A program made the position numbers and the translations under genes. The notes under the pieces are model-generated. The model was not told where the DNA came from. It did no database searches and worked only from the letters and a program-made list of their open reading frames with translations. Shown here piece after piece: positions 7,688 through 16,912 of a stretch of 64,000 bases of DNA (within the stretch, counting starts at the first letter, position 1; every line of letters begins with the position of its first letter). Location: positions 24,353 through 88,352 of the forward strand of contig NZ_BDBP01000038.1 of assembly GCF_001613045.1 (NCBI RefSeq), written 5' to 3'. This DNA is from Nocardia lijiangensis NBRC 108240 (GTDB lineage Bacteria > Actinomycetota > Actinomycetes > Mycobacteriales > Mycobacteriaceae).

Positions 7688-8425
7688 GTGCTCACGATCA
7701 GTCAGCTCGCGGCGACCGCCGGCGTGACTGTTCGCACCGTTCGCCACTATCACCACGTCGGCCTGTTGCCCGAGCCCGAGCGTGATGCCTCCGGCTACCG
7801 CCGCTACAACGCGCAAGCGGCGGTGGATCTCATCCGGATCAGGACCCTCGCCGATGCCGGTGTTCCGCTGGCCCGTATCGGCGCGCTGCTGCATGCACAG
7901 CCGACCGAATTCGCCTCGGCCATCACCGACATCGACACCGAATTGCAGCGCAAGATCGACCAGCTGACCGAATACCGCCGCCGGATCGCCGAACTGGCAA
8001 GCGGCGAAAGACTTGTCCTGCCCCCGGAGGTGGTCGCCATCCTGAACCGGATGCGCAGCCTCGGGGTCAGCGAACAGCGGGTACGACTCGAGCGCGACTC
8101 GTGGATCCTGATGCAGGCACTGGACCCGCGCGCCATGCCGCTTCGGATACGCGAGAAGAACGCCGGCTTCGACGATCCCGAGACGACGCGCCTGTATCTC
8201 GCCTGCGATCAATCGGTCGACTGGGATCCGGACGATCCACGCCTGGATCAGCTCATCGACGACCTGGACGCATGGGAGATCGAACACGAACGGGACAGCA
8301 GCCAGGCGGGCTATCTGAAGCTGGTCTCTTCCCGGATCTCCGAGGCATCGCCGGCATGGGAACGCATCATCGATGCGCTTGCCCACCGCGCAAAGCGGCG
8401 CCGAACCGCCGGGTACGACAGCTGA
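7688..8425 (+). CDS. MerR family transcriptional regulator
   Basis: The product is 245 aa from GTG 7688, after GAGGGGGAC. Residues 1-70 are a MerR winged HTH (ISQLAATAGVTVRTVRHYHH, then GYRRYN and RIRTLADAGVPLARIG). A coiled dimerisation helix follows (about 80-105), and the C-terminal effector part is about 130 aa and acidic. A possible own -10 box, TAGACT at 7647-7652, overlaps the stop of the hydrolase. It likely acts on the MerR box at 6709. The ligand is unknown. Confidence 0.9.
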   Translation: MLTISQLAATAGVTVRTVRHYHHVGLLPEPERDASGYRRYNAQAAVDLIRIRTLADAGVPLARIGALLHAQPTEFASAITDIDTELQRKIDQLTEYRRRIAELASGERLVLPPEVVAILNRMRSLGVSEQRVRLERDSWILMQALDPRAMPLRIREKNAGFDDPETTRLYLACDQSVDWDPDDPRLDQLIDDLDAWEIEHERDSSQAGYLKLVSSRISEASPAWERIIDALAHRAKRRRTAGYDS

Positions 8426-8438
8426 AGCCAGCACCACT

Positions 8439-8470
8439 GAGCCCCCATCCAAGGTCTCGGGTGGGGGTTC
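8439..8470 (+). terminator. hairpin after MerR gene
   Basis: GAGCCCCCATCC pairs with GGGTGGGGGTTC (10 of 12 positions including G:T) around an 8-nt loop, 14 bp after the stop of the MerR gene. Confidence 0.6.
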
Positions 8471-8696
8471 GGTCGTTCGGGTGCGACCCGGCTGGTCTGC
8501 TCGCCCGCGTCGTCGGCGGTCGACGAAATCTGCTCGTCCGGATCCGTTTCGTCCGGATCCGGACCGGATCTACGGGCTTCCGATCTGCGGTTGATTGGGC
8601 ATCAGGCAAAAACGCCGACCCGGAAGGGCGACAACCACCGGGGCCGAATCGATGGAGTGGGAAACCCTCGGCTCCGTCAACCGAAGGAGCAGAACA

Positions 8697-10220
8697 ATGC
8701 CTCACTCAACCTTGAACCTGACGATCGCACTGGAGAACCTCCACTGCCATGACGAGGGCGACGGCCTCGGGAACGCCGCACCGTATCTGTGGCCGGTCTT
8801 CTTCAAGATCGATGGCCACGGCTTTGCGGTGCGATCCGCGGCAAGCGGGCTCTCGGGCAAACCGGTGGTCGAGTCGCGCAACGGGCGCCACGGGAACCTC
8901 GACCGATCCGAGGACGGCAAGACCGTCGACGCCGGCCATGATGTGCGCATCCCCGCCGAACTCGGTACCTGGGAGAGCACCCTGAGGCCGATCCCCGTCC
9001 TCGATCCGACGTTGCGGGGCATCGTCGGGGACGATCTGCCCGGCTTCGCGGGCGTCGTGGTCGTGCTGATGGAGGAGGACGGCTGGCCTGCCGACATCCC
9101 GCGGAAGGCGTACGCCGCACTGGTGGAAGCCGTGTCGGAGGGTGTCGAAGAAGTGGCCGCCGAGTTCAAGCACGCGATGACCGCGCCCACCAAAGCCGAG
9201 ATCGACGCCAAGTTGAAGGCCATCAAGGACGCCGCGGACGGAAAGGTCGTCGACGCGGTGAAGTCCGCGATGTCGGGTGCCGAGAAGGCCTGGTTCTCGA
9301 CGTTCGGTGACAACGACGACCATGTCGGCACTCAGGCATGGGTATTCAGCCACGCCGAGCTCGCCTCTCCGGTCATCGACATCACCAAGCGGTGGCGGAA
9401 CGAGGGCGATTGGACGATTTCGGGCTCGTTCAAGAGCAGAAAGTCCTCCGGACTGTGCGCACTCACGCCGGACCGGACGGCTGTGGCGCGCTACAACGGC
9501 TCCGGGACCTCCTGGACGAAGATCGGCGGACCCGTGACCCGGCTGTACGGGGGTGACTATGGACTCTTCGCCACGAACTCGGCTGGGGATCTGTGGCGGT
9601 ACCTCGGTACGCCCGACAGGTGGGAACGCGTGGGCTGGCCTGGGGCGTCGTTCGTGGTCACTCGCGACAGCGTCTACGGGCTGACCCCGGACCGGACAGC
9701 CGTATTCCGCTATTCCGGGTCCGGCATGGCTTGGACCAGGATCGGTGGTGCGGCGAGCCAGCTCTACGGCGGCGACTACGGGCTGTTCGCCACGAACCCT
9801 TCCGGGGATCTGTGGCGGTACCTCGGCACACCCGACAAGTGGGAACGCGTGGGCGGGCGTGGGGCTTCGTTCGCGGTCACTCGTGAGAGCGTGTACCGGC
9901 TTGCCTCGGACCGGAAGACTGTCCACCGCTACTCCGGGTCCGGCACGGCTTGGACCAGGATCGGCGGTGCGGCGAGCCAGCTCTACGGCGGCGACTACGG
10001 GCTGTTCGCCACGAGTCCGTCCGGAGATATATGGCGGTACCTCGGTACACCCGACAAGTGGGAAGCCATCGGCGGTCCAGGGGCCTCGTTCGCGGTCACC
10101 CGTGACACGGTCTTCGGGCTGACCCCGGACCGAGGGGCCGTCTACCGCTACAGCGGGTCCGGCACCTCCTGGACCGCAGTCGGCGGCCCCGCCCACTCGA
10201 TCGTCGCCTTCTACAGTTGA
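8697..10220 (+). CDS. seven-module tectonin-like beta-propeller protein
   Basis: The product is 507 aa from ATG 8697, after GAAGGAGCAGAACA. Residues 1-245 form an N-terminal domain of unknown family (LNLTIALENLHCHDEGDGLG near the start; a helical KAEIDAKLKAIKDAADGKV near 167-185). From about 250 to the end there are seven modules of about 36 residues in two alternating types: one around RYSGSGTAWTRIGG followed by YGGDYGLFAT, the other around GDLWRYLGTPDKWERVGG and ASFAVTRDSVYG. The pair repeats every 73 residues (219 bp), and the DNA of neighbouring units is nearly identical. The pattern matches tectonin/tachylectin-type propellers, which often bind sugars or phosphate groups. There is no signal peptide. 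The gene is convergent with the STAND NTPase gene. Confidence 0.8.
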   Translation: MPHSTLNLTIALENLHCHDEGDGLGNAAPYLWPVFFKIDGHGFAVRSAASGLSGKPVVESRNGRHGNLDRSEDGKTVDAGHDVRIPAELGTWESTLRPIPVLDPTLRGIVGDDLPGFAGVVVVLMEEDGWPADIPRKAYAALVEAVSEGVEEVAAEFKHAMTAPTKAEIDAKLKAIKDAADGKVVDAVKSAMSGAEKAWFSTFGDNDDHVGTQAWVFSHAELASPVIDITKRWRNEGDWTISGSFKSRKSSGLCALTPDRTAVARYNGSGTSWTKIGGPVTRLYGGDYGLFATNSAGDLWRYLGTPDRWERVGWPGASFVVTRDSVYGLTPDRTAVFRYSGSGMAWTRIGGAASQLYGGDYGLFATNPSGDLWRYLGTPDKWERVGGRGASFAVTRESVYRLASDRKTVHRYSGSGTAWTRIGGAASQLYGGDYGLFATSPSGDIWRYLGTPDKWEAIGGPGASFAVTRDTVFGLTPDRGAVYRYSGSGTSWTAVGGPAHSIVAFYS

Positions 10221-10231
10221 CCGGCGACAGC

Positions 10232-10273
10232 CCGCTGCACCTCCGGTGTCCACCGCCACCGGAGGTACAGCGG
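10232..10273. terminator. bidirectional terminator between convergent genes
   Basis: CCGCTGCACCTCCGGTG (10232-10248) and CACCGGAGGTACAGCGG (10257-10273) pair at 16 of 17 positions around an 8-nt loop, midway between the tectonin gene stop (10220) and the STAND gene stop (10330). Confidence 0.75.
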
Positions 10274-10329
10274 GGCGAACCACCAACGATCCTGCACCGC
10301 AAGGGTATTCACGATCGCCGCGGAGGTGT

Positions 10330-13300
10330 TCAGATGCAGACAGCGGTCAGTCCCGCTCTATGCCCCGCGACGACAAGCCCGTTCTCGGGCCGCGTCACCG
10401 AGGAAATGCTGACGCTGAGACGGATCACTCGCGGCTTCCGGCCCGTGGTCAACTCCCACACCCGCACGGTGCGGTCTCTGCTTGCGCTGACCACGACCGG
10501 CAGACGGTCGACTGCCCCGACAGCCACCGCCCGAACCTCGTCGGTGTGACCGACAAGCGGATGACCGACAGCGGCGCCGGTAGCCAGATCCCAGACTCGC
10601 ACCGTGTGATCCCGGCCGCCGCTGACCACCACGGGGCGGCCGTCGATCGTGCCTAGGGCCACCGCTTCCACCGGGCCGGTGTGGCCGGTGAACGGGTCAC
10701 AGATCGGCGCGCCGGTTGCCAAGTCGCACACCCGCACCGTGCGATCCAGACTGCCGCTGACCACCATCGTTCGACCACCGAACGCCCCGACCGACAACGC
10801 TTCGACCGGGCCGGCGTGACCGGTCATCGGGTCGCCGACAGGCGAACCGCCAGCCGTGTCCCAGACCCGCACCGTGCAATCCAGACTGCCGCTGACCACC
10901 ACCGTTCGACCACCGATCGTGCCGAGGGCCACCGCCTCGACCGACCCGGTGTGCCCGCTCAGCGGACCATCGATCGGATGCCCGGTGACCAGGTCCCACA
11001 CCCGCACCGTGCAGTCCTGGCCGCCGCTGACCACGACCGAGCGGCCGTCGAGCGCGCCGACTGCCACCGCCCGAATCTCGTCGGTGTGGCCGGTGAACGG
11101 ATCACCGATCGGCGACCCGTTTGCCAGATCCCACACCCGCACCGTGTGATCCCGTCCGCCGCTGACCACCACCGGACGACCCGCGAGTTCGCCGAGGGCC
11201 ACCGCACGGACTCCGCCCGAGTCGCTCGCGCAGGGTCCGCTGGTGAGCGGGTCACCGTCTCCGGTGACGGAGGCCAGATCCCACACCCGCACGGTCGCAT
11301 CGTCACCGCCACTGACCACGACCGGACGGCCGTCGACCGATCCGACGGCCACCGCCATATCCGCATCCCAGGCGTACGTGCCGACGTGTCCAGTGAGCGG
11401 ATCTCCCATCGGCGCGCCCGTAGCAAGGTCCCACACCCGGACCATTTGATCGCCGTCCCCGCTGACGACCACTGGCCGGCCGTTCACCTCGCAGAAGGCC
11501 ACCGCCGAAATCTTCCCGATGCGGACGAACGGATGATCCTCCCTGGCGCGACCGAACGGCCGGCCGACGGGCGTGCCGCCGGACAGATCCCACACCCGCA
11601 CCGTGGCATCCTCACCGCCGCTGATCACCACCGGGCGTCCCTCGAGCGCGCCGAGCGCCACCGCGCGCACCGGGGCGGTGTGGCCCGTCAGCGGAGGGCC
11701 GAGCTGGTTTCCGGTGGCGAAGTCCCAGACCCGCACCGTCGCGTCCCCGCTGCCGCTGATCACTACCGGGCGTCCCTCGAGCGCGCCGAGCGCCACCGCT
11801 GCCACGTACGTGGTGTGACCGGTGAACGGAGCACCCACCGGGGTCCCCGTAATCGGGTTCCATACCCGCACCGTCGCGTCATCGCCGCCGGTGATCACGA
11901 CCGATCGTCCGTCGAGTTCCCCCGCGGCCACCGCCCTGACCGCGCTCTCTGCGTACAGGCAGGTGCGGCCGATCGAGGGGTCGCCCACCGGGGCGCCGTC
12001 GCCCAAGTCCCACACCCGCACCGTGCGATCCGGACCGCCGCTGACCGCGACAGGGCGGCCGTCCAGCACACCGAGGGCCACCGCGCGCACGGAATCGGTG
12101 TGGCCGATGAGCGGATTTCCGACCGAGGCGCCGGTGGCCAAGTCCCATACCCGAACCGTTGCGTCATCACCGCCGCTGACCACCACCGGACGGCCCTCCA
12201 GCGCGCCGACGGCCACCGCGCGCACCAATTTGGTGTGGCGACCCACCGTGTAGTGCGGCGTGTAGCGGGATTCCCGCGTCCAGGCGAGCCTGGGCACGAT
12301 ATCGACGGTGAGGGCGGCGAACCAACGCTCTGCTACGGCTTCATGGAGCCGCGCGGCATGCAGCTGGAGCTGGAACGCCCGGTCGTCCGGGTCGGCGAGG
12401 AGATGGGCGGTGGTGAGGTAGGTGCGTGCGCCGGGATGGTTGTTCTGCGGTGAGCGACGCAGGCTGGATGTGAGGGTGGCCGGGTCCGCCGCCACCAGGA
12501 ATCCGGGATCGTCGACGAGGTCGCCGAGCTGCCCGGTCGCGGCGGCATGGTCGACCAGGTGTTTACGGAGGTAGGGTTCGGTCCGGTTCCAGTCCGCGTC
12601 CCCCGCCGGGGTGCGGGGTACCGAGTCGAGCAACTGCCGGTAGATCCATTGCTCGGCGGGCACACCGCGCGCGCGGTCTTGTTCGCGCAGGTGGTCGATG
12701 AGGGCCCGGTGATAGAGCCGGTATGTCGCGCCGATGGTGTCGTCGGCGGTAGCTTCCAGCAGGTAGTCGGCAGCGGTGTCGAGCAACCAGACGATGTCCT
12801 CGACCCGGTACGTACGTCCGGGTCTGCCCAGTCGGCAGGCCAGAAGCGACCAGAGTTCGCCCGGCGGCAAGCCGGTGCCGTGGGTGTAGGCCAGTGGCCG
12901 CAACAGGTCCTCGACCCGATCGGCGTCCGGCGCGGGGAACCGTTCCAGGCAATCGCGCATGGCGTCGGCGACAGTGGCGGGGAACTTGTCCCACCCGTCC
13001 TGCGCTACGTCGACAACGGTGCCACTGCGGACGAGGCCGACGGCGGTGAGGGCAGCGACCAGAAAGGACGGATAGGCGCGGTCGGCGACCTGTGCGGCGA
13101 CTCGCGCCGCGAGCTGATCACGGCCCCGGTACGGGGTGTCGCGCACCGGAACCTGTTCCGCTGGAAGACCTTCGAACATCAACCGGCGGCGCACATATTC
13201 CGCCAGGTCGGCCCGGTCGAGGTAGGCGGCGTCGAGGTCGATGGCGGTTCGGTCGGCGCCTGCGCCGAGCGCGCGCTGCAACGCGCGCTGATGTCCGGGG

Positions 13301-14139
13301 CGGGTCCCGATCAACAACCTCACACCGAAATCTGCTGTATCGCAGCCCAAACGGCGCAGCACCGTCGCGGTGCGCTTGGGGTCGGTGGATTCGTCGAGAC
13401 CGTCGATGACGAACGTCATCGGAGTGCCGCGTGCGGCGAGGCTGTCGACGAGTGCGGCGAAATCGGTAACGGCCGAACCGAACCCGGCGGCCAGTACCTG
13501 CACGATCTCGGTGGAATCGAGCCCGCGGGCGTAGGCCGCGACGTCGATCACCCCGGCGGGCAGTGCATACAAGGGGTCGTCCGCCGCGGCCGGGTGCTGC
13601 TGCCGGAAGAGTGGGTCGGAGCGCGTGACCAGCCGGGCGAGGACACCGGATTTTCCGGACCCGGGACCGCCGCTGACGACCCGCACATTGTCTCCTGGGC
13701 GGGGTTCTGCGATGAGCCACTCGGCGAGTTCGGTGAGCGCGCGGCGACGGCCCGTGAAGTATGTGCCTGGCACGTGGGCCGACTCCACGCCGCGCGCTCG
13801 GGCATCCCAATACGCGTCCGTCCTCGATTCCGGGCGGGACGGGGCAGTGGGTTCGGCTTCGTGAAGACGGCGCCACCACTGCATATCACCCCACTCCGGT
13901 CGCAACCGGACGCCTCGTTTGCCGCCGATCTTCGAGCACACCGTGACGAACCGCTCGACGGTCCGCCACGTCGGCCGCGCCCGCCTGCCATTGATCAGGT
14001 CGTCGACGGTGTTCTTCGGGAGAGGCATGGCGAGCAGCTGACTCCGCATCTCTACCTCCGCCGGGTTCGGCGCGCCGACAGCCCTGTGCAGGGCGCACAG
14101 GTTCGGTACCAAACCGATGGGGGCATTTGCGTCCGGCAT
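10330..14139 (-). CDS. STAND NTPase with N-terminal HTH and two WD40 propellers
   Basis: The product is 1269 aa from ATG 14139, with GAAGGA 5 nt upstream. Residues 1-95 resemble the small HTH domain that begins many actinobacterial STAND proteins (MPLPKNTVDDLINGRRARPT). The NTPase has Walker A GGPGSGKSG (157-165) and Walker B MTFVIDGLDES (241-251). A helical bridge follows to about 630. Then come 13 complete WD40 blades (SGGDDATVRVWDL-type, about 46 aa each) plus a closing strand set at the C-terminus, consistent with two seven-bladed propellers. Such proteins are ATP-dependent switches that oligomerise on sensing a ligand; roles in regulation, cell death and phage defence are known in the class. 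No separate effector domain is visible besides the HTH. Confidence 0.9.
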   Translation of the reverse strand: MPDANAPIGLVPNLCALHRAVGAPNPAEVEMRSQLLAMPLPKNTVDDLINGRRARPTWRTVERFVTVCSKIGGKRGVRLRPEWGDMQWWRRLHEAEPTAPSRPESRTDAYWDARARGVESAHVPGTYFTGRRRALTELAEWLIAEPRPGDNVRVVSGGPGSGKSGVLARLVTRSDPLFRQQHPAAADDPLYALPAGVIDVAAYARGLDSTEIVQVLAAGFGSAVTDFAALVDSLAARGTPMTFVIDGLDESTDPKRTATVLRRLGCDTADFGVRLLIGTRPGHQRALQRALGAGADRTAIDLDAAYLDRADLAEYVRRRLMFEGLPAEQVPVRDTPYRGRDQLAARVAAQVADRAYPSFLVAALTAVGLVRSGTVVDVAQDGWDKFPATVADAMRDCLERFPAPDADRVEDLLRPLAYTHGTGLPPGELWSLLACRLGRPGRTYRVEDIVWLLDTAADYLLEATADDTIGATYRLYHRALIDHLREQDRARGVPAEQWIYRQLLDSVPRTPAGDADWNRTEPYLRKHLVDHAAATGQLGDLVDDPGFLVAADPATLTSSLRRSPQNNHPGARTYLTTAHLLADPDDRAFQLQLHAARLHEAVAERWFAALTVDIVPRLAWTRESRYTPHYTVGRHTKLVRAVAVGALEGRPVVVSGGDDATVRVWDLATGASVGNPLIGHTDSVRAVALGVLDGRPVAVSGGPDRTVRVWDLGDGAPVGDPSIGRTCLYAESAVRAVAAGELDGRSVVITGGDDATVRVWNPITGTPVGAPFTGHTTYVAAVALGALEGRPVVISGSGDATVRVWDFATGNQLGPPLTGHTAPVRAVALGALEGRPVVISGGEDATVRVWDLSGGTPVGRPFGRAREDHPFVRIGKISAVAFCEVNGRPVVVSGDGDQMVRVWDLATGAPMGDPLTGHVGTYAWDADMAVAVGSVDGRPVVVSGGDDATVRVWDLASVTGDGDPLTSGPCASDSGGVRAVALGELAGRPVVVSGGRDHTVRVWDLANGSPIGDPFTGHTDEIRAVAVGALDGRSVVVSGGQDCTVRVWDLVTGHPIDGPLSGHTGSVEAVALGTIGGRTVVVSGSLDCTVRVWDTAGGSPVGDPMTGHAGPVEALSVGAFGGRTMVVSGSLDRTVRVCDLATGAPICDPFTGHTGPVEAVALGTIDGRPVVVSGGRDHTVRVWDLATGAAVGHPLVGHTDEVRAVAVGAVDRLPVVVSASRDRTVRVWELTTGRKPRVIRLSVSISSVTRPENGLVVAGHRAGLTAVCI

Positions 14140-14279
14140 ACGAGTCCTTCGACGGTCTACCTACGACACAAAATGTGCGGTCTATCACATATCGAACCAC
14201 TGCGGGCGACCGTTAGCCGAGGGATGGCCGCCGAGTGCGTGCGCTGGCGATCACCGTCGCGATCAGCAGCGGCGACCTC

Positions 14280-15326
14280 CTACACGCCGACCGGTGCCGT
14301 GGCAGTCCGACGCGAACGCACCACACCGTGCTCGATGAGACTGTCGACCGTGTCGGCGAGGGTCTCCGCGATCGGGCGCATGGTCCAGCCCAGCTCCCGG
14401 CGCGCCTTGTCGGCACTGACGAATTCGGTGCGGCCCAACACGGGTACGGTCAGCCGGACAGTCCGGTCGAACACCGCCACCACACGCACCAGCCAGTTCG
14501 GCACCACCCGTGTCGGGACCGAATAGCCTTGCGGCACATACTGGTCCGCGAGGATCCGGGCCATGTCGCCCATCCACAGCGGATCGTCCGCGCAGATGTA
14601 GCGATTGCCCGGCGCGTCGGGGTGTTCCATCGCCAGCCGGTGCGCGACGGCGAGATCGCGGACATCCACCGGCGCCCAACCGGTACGGACCGAGCCGGGC
14701 GCCGAACCGTCGAGCAGTTTGCGCACCGCCTCGTGCGAGGTGGACAGCCGCGTATCGAACACCGGGCCGAGGATCATGCCCGGGTTCACCGCGACCAGCT
14801 CGAATCCCCGTTCGGTGGGCAGGGATTCGGCGAACTCCCAGGCGGCGCGCTCGGCCAGGGTCTTGCTCTTCTGGTAGGCGGGCACCTTGTCCACCACCGA
14901 CCAGTCCGCCTCGGTGCGCGCCTTGTCGACATCGTGCCCGTAGGCCACCGCGGCGACCGAGGAGGTCAGCACCACCCGGCGCACGTCACCGGCGGCCGCG
15001 GCCCGCAGCACCCGCAGCGTGCCCTGCACGGCCGGTTCGATCAGCTCGGACTCGTTTGCGGGCGGTGTGGACGGGAAAGGTGAGGCCACGTGCAGGACGT
15101 AGTCGCAGCCGTCGACGGCCTCGGCCCAGCCGGCGTCGCTGTCGAGCGTGGCGATGACGAGTTCGAGCCGGCCGTCGCGCAGGTGCTCGGCCAGGTGCGG
15201 GCGGGACCGCGCCGAGGCGGTGTCCCGGACGGTGCCGCGCACGGTGTAGCCGTGCGCGAGGAGCTCGGCGATGCAGTGACCGGCGACGTATCCGGTTGCG
15301 CCGGTGACGAGTACGCGTGTGTTCAT
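14280..15326 (-). CDS. NAD-dependent epimerase/dehydratase family (extended SDR)
   Basis: The product is 348 aa from ATG 15326, after GAAGGATGAAGAC; the longer frame to 15404 would include the divergent promoter. Residues 9-16 are GATGYVAG for NAD(P) binding, and the catalytic pair is YQKSK (Tyr151, Lys155) with TSS at 121-123. The sequence HVASPFPSTPP and the overall layout fit the dihydroflavonol reductase/cinnamoyl-CoA reductase-like branch of extended SDRs. It is divergent from a TetR gene, a common arrangement for inducible reductases. Confidence 0.9.
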   Translation of the reverse strand: MNTRVLVTGATGYVAGHCIAELLAHGYTVRGTVRDTASARSRPHLAEHLRDGRLELVIATLDSDAGWAEAVDGCDYVLHVASPFPSTPPANESELIEPAVQGTLRVLRAAAAGDVRRVVLTSSVAAVAYGHDVDKARTEADWSVVDKVPAYQKSKTLAERAAWEFAESLPTERGFELVAVNPGMILGPVFDTRLSTSHEAVRKLLDGSAPGSVRTGWAPVDVRDLAVAHRLAMEHPDAPGNRYICADDPLWMGDMARILADQYVPQGYSVPTRVVPNWLVRVVAVFDRTVRLTVPVLGRTEFVSADKARRELGWTMRPIAETLADTVDSLIEHGVVRSRRTATAPVGV

Positions 15327-15366
15327 GTCTTCATCCTTCTCGAGAAACCAGCGCATCTGAACGATG

Positions 15367-15380
15367 TTAAGATCATCTAA
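15367..15380. promoter_or_regulatory. possible operator between epimerase and TetR genes
   Basis: TTAAGATCATCTAA is a near-palindrome (arms TTA-GAT / ATC-TAA, 6 of 7 paired around a central C). It is AT-rich in a GC-rich region and centred in the 116-bp divergent gap. Likely bound by the adjacent TetR. Confidence 0.4.
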
Positions 15381-15442
15381 GCACTGTATACATTTGCTGT
15401 CCAATGCGGGCTCGGGGTGACCGGTCGCCTACCCTGTGGAAG

Positions 15443-16054
15443 GTGAGACGCACCAGCTACCACCACGGCGCGCTGCGCGGTGCCCTGCTGGAGGCCTGCC
15501 TGCGGCTGATCGAGACCGAGGGCCTGGCGGCGGTCAGCCTGCGCCGGGTGGCCCGCGAGGCCGGGGTCAGCTGCGGTGCCCCCTATCACCATTTCGCCGA
15601 CCGCGCCGCTCTGCTCGCCGCGCTGTCCGTCGAGGGTTTCCGCGGGCTGGCCGCCGATCTCGCCGCCGCCCGGGACTCCGCGGCTACTCCGATGGCCCAG
15701 CTCACGGCCCTGGCCGAGGCCTATGTGCGTTTCGCCCGGAACCATCCCGGACACTTCCGGCTGATGTTCCGGCCCGAGCTGTCCCAGTCGGAGAAGCATC
15801 CCGATGCCGCCGAGGTGGGTGATGCCGCCTTCGCTGTGCTCACCGATACGATCGCCGCCTGCGTCGCCGCTGGCCTCCTGCCCGCTGAGCGCGCCGACAC
15901 GCTCGCCGTCGCGTGGTGGGCGCTGGCCCACGGACTGGCCTCGCTCGGGGTCGACGGCCAGCTCGACAAGCGCAGGATGCAGCTCTGCACCGACACCGCG
16001 ACACTGGTCGATGACATCATGCGCGCGTTCACCGCTCTGCTCGCCCCGCGCTGA
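15443..16054 (+). CDS. TetR/AcrR family transcriptional regulator
   Basis: The product is 203 aa. GTG 15443 is chosen over ATG 15404 because a -10-like TACCCT (15430-15435) lies exactly 7 nt before it, fitting a leaderless transcript, and because family members begin with RRTSYHHGALR as here. The HTH spans about 8-52 (SLRRVAREAGVSCGAPYHHF). The C-terminal part has the TetR_C_33/WHG-like HPGHFRLMF region. It is divergent from the epimerase, which it probably represses. Confidence 0.9.
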   Translation: MRRTSYHHGALRGALLEACLRLIETEGLAAVSLRRVAREAGVSCGAPYHHFADRAALLAALSVEGFRGLAADLAAARDSAATPMAQLTALAEAYVRFARNHPGHFRLMFRPELSQSEKHPDAAEVGDAAFAVLTDTIAACVAAGLLPAERADTLAVAWWALAHGLASLGVDGQLDKRRMQLCTDTATLVDDIMRAFTALLAPR

Positions 16055-16519
16055 ACCGATCGGCACCATGCAAGGTCGATGCGGCCTTGACGGTGTCGAG
16101 CATCCGCGACGGAATCGTCTCGCCCACATCGAATCTCGACAACCGGGATCCCGAGATCGACCTCGACATCGTTCACGGCCGACCTCGTGACGGCGCAATC
16201 AGGTACGCGCTCAACAACTTTTACGGTTTCGGTGGGCACAACGCCGCCATGCCGCCCTCGTGTTCGGGCGGTGGTAGCGCGCTCCGCTGTGAACCCTGCA
16301 CAGCGAGTCTTCCGCATTGTGGGCAACCCAATTACGCAATACGGAATGACTAAAGTCCCTTAATGACCGGTAGGTTTGAAATACCGGAGGGTATTCTTTT
16401 CTCGTATCCGGGGGAAATGCGTTGTGTGCTGAGAAATTTCTCGGCGATAGCTGTACATCTATCCCCGGCCGTGTGTAGCGTCGGGCTCGCAAAAACCCTC
16501 ACAGACAAGTGGTGGCACG
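16055..16519. other. intergenic region upstream of roadblock operon
   Basis: No convincing ORF on either strand. The right half (about 16330-16410) is markedly AT-richer than its surroundings and contains the perfect inverted repeat AATACC-GGAG-GGTATT (16380-16395) followed by CTTTTCT. This could be a short terminator for the TetR gene or a regulatory site for the operon starting at 16520. Confidence 0.4.
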
Positions 16520-16912
16520 GTGATCGGTATTGAGGGCTGCCTGAAACGCATCATGGACATTCCCGGTGCGCGCAGCGTGACGATGGTGGACGGCGCGAGC
16601 GGCCTTGCGATCGCCGCGGCCGGGCAGCACGATCTGGTGGATCAGCACGAAGATGCCGCGGCCACAACGGATGTGGTGCGCTCGGTGCTCGGCTGCTCGG
16701 CGTTGGTCACCGGCAGGGACGGTGACGATCTCACCGAGATCGTCGTGTGCGGCACCCGCGCATTTCACTTGTTGAATCTGGTGGACGGCGACTTCGACGG
16801 CCGGCTTTTCGTGCACGTGTTGTGCGACGGTGACACCGGGAATCTGGCAATGGCGCGATATCAGCTGCGGGCGATTCTCACGGAATTCGCCGAGGACGGT
16901 CATGGTGGTTGA
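16520..16912 (+). CDS. small roadblock/LC7-like protein
   Basis: The product is 130 aa from GTG 16520, the first gene of a four-gene block. The pattern GCLKRIMDIPGARSVTMVDG, a central hydrophobic strand ending in VCGTRAFHLLNLV, and a C-terminal FVHVLCDGDTGNLAMARYQL helix resemble the roadblock/LC7 fold. Compared with the gene at 18381, it has the same alpha-beta order but low sequence similarity. It overlaps the next gene by 11 bp. Probable regulatory scaffold of a small-GTPase-type or gliding-type system, though no GTPase is nearby. Confidence 0.7.
   Translation: MIGIEGCLKRIMDIPGARSVTMVDGASGLAIAAAGQHDLVDQHEDAAATTDVVRSVLGCSALVTGRDGDDLTEIVVCGTRAFHLLNLVDGDFDGRLFVHVLCDGDTGNLAMARYQLRAILTEFAEDGHGG

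Noticed and set aside
8535..8572. Direct repeat TCGTCCGGATCCG upstream of the tectonin gene
   Set aside because: Only two short copies; possibly part of the promoter but nothing supports a defined function.
10681..12453. 590-codon open frame on the plus strand opposite the WD40 region
   Set aside because: His/Arg/Asp-rich periodic text caused by reading the WD40 repeats on the wrong strand; no start signal or domain.
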